From NCBI RefSeq assembly GCF_002575655.3, contig NC_053037.3:324473294-324537293 (forward strand): a stretch of DNA of 64,000 bases, read 5' to 3'. How positions within the stretch are numbered: the stretch's first letter is position 1; each line of letters opens with the position of its first letter. The DNA comes from Aegilops tauschii subsp. strangulata. Lineage: Eukaryota; Streptophyta; Magnoliopsida; Poales; Poaceae. Under the pieces are notes generated by a model. It did no database searches, was not told the DNA's origin, and worked only from the letters and a program-made list of their open reading frames with translations. This document shows positions 58,106-64,000 of this stretch, piece after piece. The position numbers and the translations under genes were made by a program.

Positions 58106-58369
58106 TGCCTTCTGAAGTGCTCTCAGTTTTGTATATTCTTTTGTCGGCGCGTTTATATGCACTGGTGGCGACCTTTGATGCCCAGTGTATGTAATCCGCG
58201 GTCATGTTGCACTTTATTATCACCGGGTAGCGAACTTTGATTCCTAATATGCCGTAATTTTTTTGTTGTATAGTCTAGGTTTATTCTTTGGTTGGTATGC
58301 TGTAATTTAGGCCGGAAGGTTCAGTGGATCTCAGTGTTGTCGGTCTTCAGGCTGGCTCGTTACTCATAT
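58106..58369 (+). other. 3' flank of the right-end CACTA locus
   Basis: Likely 3' untranslated sequence of the locus ending at 58105. ATATGCCGTAATTTTTTTG lies near 58245. No other feature is seen. Confidence 0.35.
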
Positions 58370-59180
58370 GGGCCAAAACGTGGGCCTATAATTATCTTGG
58401 GCCATTAGCAGGTCTAAACCTATAGTAGTTTCCCGCCTTTAACAGGCCATGGGCTACATATTTACTGTACTGACACTGGGCTTCCTACAGGCCGTAGAAA
58501 CAATGGGCCTTCCACAGGCCGTAGAAACAATGGGCCTTCTACGGGCCGTATCATTAATGGGCCTTAGACGGGCCGTATGATCGATTGGCCAAACATGGGC
58601 CAAAAACAGACCGCATTATGGCCGTAAACGGGCTAGAGTTGGAGTCGTCCGTTCATGGGCCGACCATAACGGGCCGTCGTCAATAGGCCATATTTGATGA
58701 CGCTATGAAAATGGCCCAACGTATTAACGGGCCATAAACGGGCCGACTGTAGCCACGGGCTGAATTTGGCCCACAAGCAGAAAATGGCAGTAACGGGCCA
58801 TAAGTAACCGAATGCTGGAAATGAGCCCAAGAATAAATGGGCCCTGAGAAGGCCAAAAGATAACATGGCTGCAAACGGCCCAATGGATTAACGGGCCGTT
58901 AATGGGTATAAAGTGATACACCGTTCATTATGGGCCAGTTTCACCACAGGCCGTTAATGGGCCAAGAATTACAAAGGGCCCCATCTGGGCCGAAAGACGT
59001 CATGGGCTATACACGGGCCGAAACTTAAAATGGGCTGGAATCATATTGGACGGCCCAAATGACGCTACTGGGCCTAATTCGGATAGGTCGTAACGGGCCC
59101 TAGGTTAGCGGGCTGTAAATGGGCTATATGCGAACAGGCCGTTAACAGGCTTTCCGTCGGCCAGCCCGCCACCTTTTGAC
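58370..59180. repeat. Subterminal array of GGGCC / GGCCGT(T/A) motifs
   Basis: Short motifs such as ATGGGCC, ACGGGCCGT and AACGGGCC recur every 15-30 bp in both orientations for about 800 bp, separated by variable AT-rich fillers. Dense subterminal repeats are typical of CACTA elements, where in En/Spm they bind the TnpA protein. The copies are individually degenerate. Confidence 0.8.
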
Positions 59181-59631
59181 CAAGTCAAACGGGCCAGCCT
59201 TTTCACAGGAATGGGCCTCTGTTGGGCCATGCCACGTGTCGACGTATCATAGGCGCCTTCTGTCCAATGAGTGGATGACATCTGTCCCAACGGTGAGCCG
59301 ACACGTGTTTCCTCCAGCCAATGATGATTTTACACGTGGAAAATACCCATTGGTCGGGGCTGTTAGCGGGTTATCAGATCCAAAACCGGACCCGATAGCT
59401 TAACGGCGTTCCGTTACGGTGGATGCCACGTGTCGGTCACCCTTGACGAAATCACTTCTGTGACGCGCGATTTATCATCATGGAAGTGGACACTTCCGTG
59501 ATGATAATTTTGGTAATGTCATGGAACATTTCTACGACAGCACAGGTATGACTATCTTGATTCTGTCATAAAATTGTCATGGATGTACATGCATGACAAA
59601 AAATGTGACCTACTGTGACAAACACGTATCA
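59181..59631. other. Right subterminal region of the CACTA
   Basis: Several GACACGTG or CCACGTGTC palindromic lines (near 59232, 59300 and 59427) are followed by repeated ATCATCACGGAAGTG and ATGATAAT lines, TGTCAT motifs and the terminal repeat. No gene. Confidence 0.6.
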
Positions 59632-59658
59632 TCACGGAAGTGTATTTTTTTTGTAGTG
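59632..59658 (-). repeat. Right terminal inverted repeat of the CACTA
   Basis: In minus sense it starts CACTACAAAAAAAATACAC and continues TTCCGTGA. It pairs with 33747-33774 and is followed by the TTG duplication. Confidence 0.85.
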
Positions 59659-59803
59659 TTGACACTCCTCTCATGTGCATTCATAGGTATCATCAGAGCA
59701 CCACGGATGACGAGGAGGAGTGCAAGCGCAAGTGTACGCATACACCGTCTGCGAGGGAAGCTTGGAAGCGACGACGGAAGAAGACGGTGCAAAATTTGCA
59801 CGA

Positions 59804-59985
59804 GCGGACTGTCCGGTCGCCCAACCGGACTGTCCGGTCCATCCAGAGAGCAGTTTTGGTCTGTGGAGAAAATGCATTACCGGACAGCTCAACCCCCCAA
59901 GCGGACAGTCCGGTAGTACAATTTCTGGACGCCCAAAAGTTTCTGTTTCCACCGGACTGTCCGGTCCCCCTACCGGACTGTCCGG
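59804..59985. repeat. CCGGAC(T/A)GTCCGG palindromes in the LTR
   Basis: Five copies of a 13 bp interrupted palindrome, mostly flanked as A-CCGGACTGTCCGG-T, plus one truncated copy (ACCGGACAGC). They lie just upstream of the LTR TATA box. Confidence 0.85.
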
Positions 59986-60067
59986 TAGTGCATCTGCGGG
60001 CCGAATTTGGGCAAGGCCCGTGTAACTTTACCCTTTCGCCCTCACTTACCCCTTCCTTGCCTTGGAC

Positions 60068-60078
60068 CTATATATATC
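60068..60078 (+). promoter_or_regulatory. TATA box of the right-hand gypsy LTR
   Basis: CCTATATATATCC lies about 80 bp after the last palindrome and 400 bp before the LTR end. Confidence 0.6.
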
Positions 60079-60489
60079 CCTCCTTCTCCATTTTAGGGTC
60101 AGCAAAGATTAGAACTACACATTGGAGCTTAGCTCATGTACCTCCCCTTGTTGGATACCTCTTGAGGGAGAAAACTCCATTGGAATTCAAGGCCTCCATT
60201 GGAGAAGATCCTTAGGGATTCAAGACCCCCTTGTGGGAAGGATCTATCTAGATCATCAAGACCTCATCTCCTTCATAGGATTTGGGATGAACTTTACCAT
60301 GTATCTTGTTTCCCTTTGATTGTTCTTGTACCTTGTGAATCTCATGTATTTGTGAGTCTAGTGGATGTGTGATTGGACTTGTTCTTGAGTGTTCCTCTTA
60401 TGATTTACCCTCTCGTTCTTCGTGTTCTTCGTGGATTCCCCTCCAATTCGTGAAAGATCTCCACTTAGGGTATCCACCCTACAACATCT

Positions 60490-60503
60490 TGGTATCATGA
60501 GGC
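60490..60503 (+). other. PBS-like site, tRNA-Met type
   Basis: TGGTATCATGAGGC follows the LTR end by 6 bp; the first eight bases match the tRNA-iMet complement. ATCTTGGTATC also recurs at about 61507 and 61686, so the site is not unique. Confidence 0.5.
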
Positions 60504-62371
60504 ACATTGATCATGAATTTGGAGTCTCTCCTACCGTTTTCTAGGCTTGTTTTGCTTGATTTCGTCCTAAAGTCCGAAAATCCCCACCAAAAATAGCCCC
60601 AATTTTTTTTGTGATTTGTTGGTTTGATGTTGTTTTGTTGATTTTGATCCATGGATTCATGGTGTTTCGAGTGGATCTAGCTTCCCCACAAGTTTCCCCA
60701 CCTTCCATCCACGAAATCTCCTCAATTTTGACCCCCAAACCATCCATTTCCGCCTAAAGTTTCGAGTTCCTCCTTTCCCAGCCCGCACCGGACTGTCCGC
60801 ACCCCCGTAGCGGACTGTCCGCTGGCATCAGGACCGAAACCGCTTTTGGACCGGACTGTCCGCTCCCAACACTGGACTGTCCGCTCGAATCAGAAGGTTT
60901 TTGGATGAAGACCGGACTGTCCGCTACCCCGGACCGGACTGTCCGCTAGTTCAAAAACTGCTTCGGCTGATTTCTTGTTTTGGCCATATCTTCCACATCC
61001 AGAGTCCGATTTTGACGTTCTTTAGCTCGTTGAGTAGCTATTGAAATTCCCGATCCATCTAGATATGTTCCAACATCATTTTAATCCATAAATGTTTTGA
61101 CATTTTGACATCTTTGCCTAGGCCATCCACCATATCATCCGCAAAACCACCATAGCTTTCCACAACCTAACCCATTTTGATCCATGTAGCATTCGTGGTT
61201 GCTTGAGTAGTGACTTGAGTCTCCTAAGGTATTTCGGCTACTTAGGGACGGTTGCTTCTTCATCAACCACCACCACCACTTCCGCATTGTCAACTCCGGA
61301 ACCACCATCGCATTCCGCTATCACCATTTGACATTTTTCGTTTGAGATTTCGAGTTTGCTGTTTTTCCGTTTCTTAGGGTGTTTCGGCTAACTAGGAACG
61401 GTTCGACATCGACAACACCGCCACTCAACTTCGCCAAAGGATTCGACATCAGCCACCTTCACCTTTTTGACAACCTAACCGTAAGCAAGAATGGTAACCT
61501 CTATATCATCTTGGTATCGTGGTATCCCATCATTGTACATTCATTCTTGCCATTGCATTGTTAACCCCTAGCCCATTTTGCGTCACTTGCCTATCAAGAC
61601 TAGCCATTGAGTATTGCTGGCGATGTTACTTGTGCACTTTAGTGATCATTAATCTGCCCCTCCCATTGCATATATGCCATATCATCTTGGTATCCTCATA
61701 TCATCTCTTGTGTCACAAGATTGTTCCCGCATATACACAATTGCTATCTTGGTTTGTGCATTTCGCATAGTGGCCATACAAAAAAAGAGAATAAGCTTTT
61801 AAGCAAAGAGAAAACAAAGTGCTTGTAAGCAATAGCCATAGCATCGCCACATAGCATATCATACTACCATATTGATCATCTTGGACCATCGTGCGAAACA
61901 CCGGAAACCATACATAATAGCATACTTGGCATAGAACGTTTATCCATTTTGCATCTTTTAGGTTGTGCACATACTTGGCTAGCGTCTCTCTTGAGTTGTG
62001 CAACATGAGCGTTTTCCGTGGATTCCACATTTTGTGCCCACTCCTTGGTTGCATGACCCCATTTATCTATCCGTGTGTGCGTTTCCGTGTGCCATTCATT
62101 GCTATTGGTCTACTTGTTTCACTTGTGAATTTGTGAATCTCTTTCAACATTATTGACTCTTGCTAACATTTTGCATCAAAATTTTGTGCCACTTGTCCTA
62201 ACCAAGCCACTCGATAAGCTTTACTTTGTAGGTGTGAGTGAGCAAGTCCGGTACCAATTCCACTATTCTTTCATTTCACATTGAGTGAAATGGGGTACAT
62301 CCTCAACTTTGGGAAAAGGTAGCTTGGTATTGTTTATCTCATTTCCTACTTACCTTTGCTCGAGTCGTGTG
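60504..62371 (+). other. Long leader of the right-hand gypsy element
   Basis: About 1.9 kb without a supported gene. It contains a second cluster of the palindrome, here in the asymmetric form ACCGGACTGTCCGC (60787-60948, six copies), and later CA/CT-rich sequence. Confidence 0.6.
60787..60948. repeat. Second cluster of CGGACTGTCCG motifs, in the leader
   Basis: Six copies of (A/T/C)(C/G)(C/T)GGACTGTCCGC in about 160 bp, mostly in pairs about 20 bp apart, with GC(T/A)NCC-type flanks. It resembles the LTR cluster 0.8 kb upstream, but the right arm ends in C instead of GGT. Confidence 0.8.
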
Positions 62372-64000
62372 ATGGATAGGCAAAGCACACCTCCTTTGGT
62401 CTACAATAACAACGCCGAGTTCGATGCCACGAAAAACTTCATCAACGCCAAGATGCAAGCTCAAATGGAGGAGATCAAAACCCTCATCAAGTCCTACAAG
62501 AGGTCTTCCTCATCTTCAAGAAGACACTCAAGTGCACATGCTTTCGAGCTACCATCTTTGGCAAGGTCACATCAGCATCGACACCATCAACGACAAGTAC
62601 ATGAAGGTCAAGATCTCAACACCAACAACCGCTCAACGACTTCACCATCTACCTTAGCATCTTCGCCAAGAGACTTCAAGGCATCTTCGTCTTTGGACAT
62701 GCAGCATCTTCGCAACCAAGCACCTCAAGACTATGCTCAAGAGAAGCTCCCCAAGCTCAAGTCCGCGACTTCCACTAGCTACTACGACCTCGACACCGAC
62801 CACGAGCTTCCTTTCTATGGGACTCAAGGCCCCGAGGAGTATCTCGAGTGGGAGCGCAAGATGGACGACTACCTCAAGCTACATCAAGCCCCTTTCGAAG
62901 GTCAAGTGAAGTGCGCCACAAGTAACTTCCACGACTACGCACCGACATGGTGGCTTCACACACCTTCGAAGAACTTCGACATGAGTTGGACCAAGACGAA
63001 GAAAGCTATGCGGTGAAAGTTTTTTCCTTCCACCTACACGGAACAACTTCAACGCCAATTGGAGAACACCATCCAAGGATCCAAGTCCATCGACGAGTAC
63101 TTCAAGGAGATGAAGAAAGTCTTGCGACGAGCCGGTGTGGATGACCCCATTTGGATGAAGTTCCACTTCATGATGGGATTGAACAAAGACATCTCCAAGA
63201 TTATCTTCCATGAGAACTTCAAGTCCCTCGACGACAACTACATTGGTGCTCTCAAGGCGGAACAAGAACTCATGAAGGCCAAGGCTTCTCCACCCCAAGC
63301 ACACTTCTCGACGACCAAGCTCCATGACAACGAGCATGAGGATAGTACCACCAAGATGTCCAAGCCCGACGAGCTCCAAGATGACACTCCCAAGTTCGAC
63401 TTCACTGCCATCCCTCTTTGTGGCATTGATGATGCCGAGTCTCCCATGACTCTTTTTGAAGACGGTGCGGCGACGACTACGACTATGGAGACTCTCAAGG
63501 ACCAAGTTTTAGAGGCGAGTGACAAGGTGGCGAGCAAGGATGATGCTTCCATCTTTGGAGGCGAGAGTGATGATGTGCCATCTTCGGCCTTCATCCACGG
63601 CAACGGCGATGAGATGGTTGAGCATGGGATTTTTGCTTCGACCACGGTGATGTATGATGACTTGAGTGAATTTTTCCACCATATTGGGAGTGAGAGTGTC
63701 TTCAGCACTAGCCCCATATATGATGAGTTGCCCCAATTCCCATGTGAGAAGAGCCACAACCCCCACCACTTGAGTGAGATGAGTGACTCCACCATATGTG
63801 ACTTTGAGTGCACCTATTTTGAGGGAGTGAGCGAGCCACCACATAGAGAGAATGAGATAGTTGATAGGTCAAGTGAGGCCACCTTCAACACTAATGACTT
63901 AACCTCTACCTCTCTCATGTCTTCTCATTTGGTGCTAGGTCCCATCTATGATGACGCGCCGATACTCGACAACTTCATCCTCCCTTTGGACAAGACGATG
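62372..64000 (+). pseudogene. Gag of the right-hand gypsy element, frameshifted, runs off the window
   Basis: The ATG at 62372 starts MDRQSTPPLVYNNNAEF. A Ser/His-rich basic region leads to the gypsy gag core: LPFYGTQGPEEYLEWERKMD, YAPTWW and MSWTKTKKAM, where the frame stops at 63014-63016. The core continues in another frame with STYTEQLQRQLENT, SIDEYFKEMKKVLRRAGVDD and FMMGLNKDISKI. A long acidic, Ser/Asp-rich tail then stays open to the window end, with PIYDELPQF- and PIYDDAP-like phrases. No zinc knuckle has appeared by 64000, so pol must be further right. Gag would form the particle; a single frameshift interrupts this copy. Confidence 0.8.

Larger units (their letters stand above)
33747..59658. 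mobile_element. 25.9 kb CACTA (En/Spm-type) DNA transposon carrying gene fragments
   Basis: Both ends show CACTACAAAAAAAA followed by (G/T)ACAC(A/T)TCCGTGA in inverted orientation, and the 3 bp target duplication TTG is present on both sides (33744-33746 and 59659-59661). CACTA elements make exactly 3 bp duplications. Subterminal TATGACA/TGTCAT motifs occur at both ends, and a GGCC-rich subterminal array lies on the right. I find no transposase-like (TnpD) protein on either strand, so it is probably moved by enzymes from a relative. Cargo: a minisatellite, a three-copy 720 bp array, a NAC pseudogene, two F-box/DUF295 genes, a purine-rich tract and a possible multi-exon locus. The right end matches, from memory, a very common wheat CACTA family. 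Confidence 0.78.
33607..60483 (+). repeat. 5' LTR of the right-hand gypsy element, split by the CACTA
   Basis: Pieces 33607-33746 and 59662-60483 (about 960 bp together). The end CACCCTACA and the proposed start TGTGG are roughly inverted. The right piece carries five full CCGGAC(T/A)GTCCGG-type motifs (59804-59985), one truncated copy and a CTATATATATCC box. The start could also be a few bases to the left. Confidence 0.5.
33604..64000 (+). mobile_element. Ty3/gypsy LTR retrotransposon, 5' part, split by the giant CACTA
   Basis: The element starts near 33604-33607 (TGATGTGGAGCATCC) and is interrupted at 33747-59661. It continues with a TATA box (about 60068-60078), an LTR end at 60483, a PBS-like site (60490), a leader of about 1.9 kb and gag from 62372 to the window edge. 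The LTR start is inferred from TG...CA tips only, because the second LTR is outside the window. Protease, RT and integrase would lie to the right. The gag type (YLEWERKMDDYL, YAPTWW) is that of Ty3/gypsy. Confidence 0.65.

Noticed and set aside
62285..62371. Earlier in-frame start for the right-hand gag
   Set aside because: The 29 extra residues are hydrophobic leader sequence unlike gag; the ATG at 62372 begins the conserved polar N-terminus.

Overview
This is nuclear DNA from a large grass genome. Several repeats match what I remember of Triticeae (wheat/Aegilops) transposon families, so wheat or a close relative is most likely; the family names are from memory and no search was run. The window is a dense nest of transposable elements with a few gene fragments. 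There are no bacterial-type operons, rRNA genes, credible tRNA genes or CRISPR arrays.

Layout. (1) 1-19065, minus strand: a decayed Ty3/gypsy element of the Tat/Retand type. Read from right to left it shows a 5' LTR, PBS, gag, protease, RT, RNase H, a second (archaeal-type) RNase H and integrase; its 3' LTR lies beyond the left edge. (2) 6569-17952, plus strand: a Sabrina-like (Athila-type) non-autonomous element with two ~1.59 kb LTRs, inserted into that gag (target duplication GTCCT). It has a gag-like gene only, and is itself split at 9207-13470 by a 4264 bp LTR-like unit (target duplication CATTA). (3) 19066-31595: scraps of a Ty1/copia pol gene, split by an older reverse LTR, a 1589 bp solo LTR (19184-20772, TTTTG) and a 10.6 kb Tekay/Del-type chromovirus (20897-31477, minus strand, GAACC). 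The chromovirus carries an extra ORF between its PBS and gag. (4) 31596-33603: a truncated LTR fragment, then apparently non-repeat DNA with a TATA box and a possible first coding exon. (5) 33747-59658: a 25.9 kb CACTA transposon with matching terminal repeats and a TTG target duplication. It carries no transposase I can recognise. It holds a broken NAC (SOG1/NAC8-like) gene, two F-box/DUF295 genes, a possible multi-exon locus with spliced coiled-coil and acidic exons, several three-copy tandem blocks, a 'GATGAACAG' minisatellite and a long GGCC-rich subterminal array. (6) About 33604-33746 plus 59662-64000: a plus-strand Ty3/gypsy element into whose 5' LTR the CACTA inserted. Its LTR and leader carry repeated CCGGACTGTCCGG palindromes, and its gag runs off the right edge.

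The nesting gives an order of events: copia first; then the reverse LTR element; then the Tat element inside that; then the Sabrina-like element inside Tat; then the 4.26 kb unit inside Sabrina. The solo LTR and the chromovirus entered the copia scraps independently. The CACTA is younger than the right-hand gypsy element. LTR pairs of the Sabrina-like element and the chromovirus each differ by roughly 3% in the parts I compared by eye, which suggests insertions on the order of a million years old. Nearly all TE reading frames contain stops or frameshifts. The item most worth a second look is the giant CACTA and its gene cargo.
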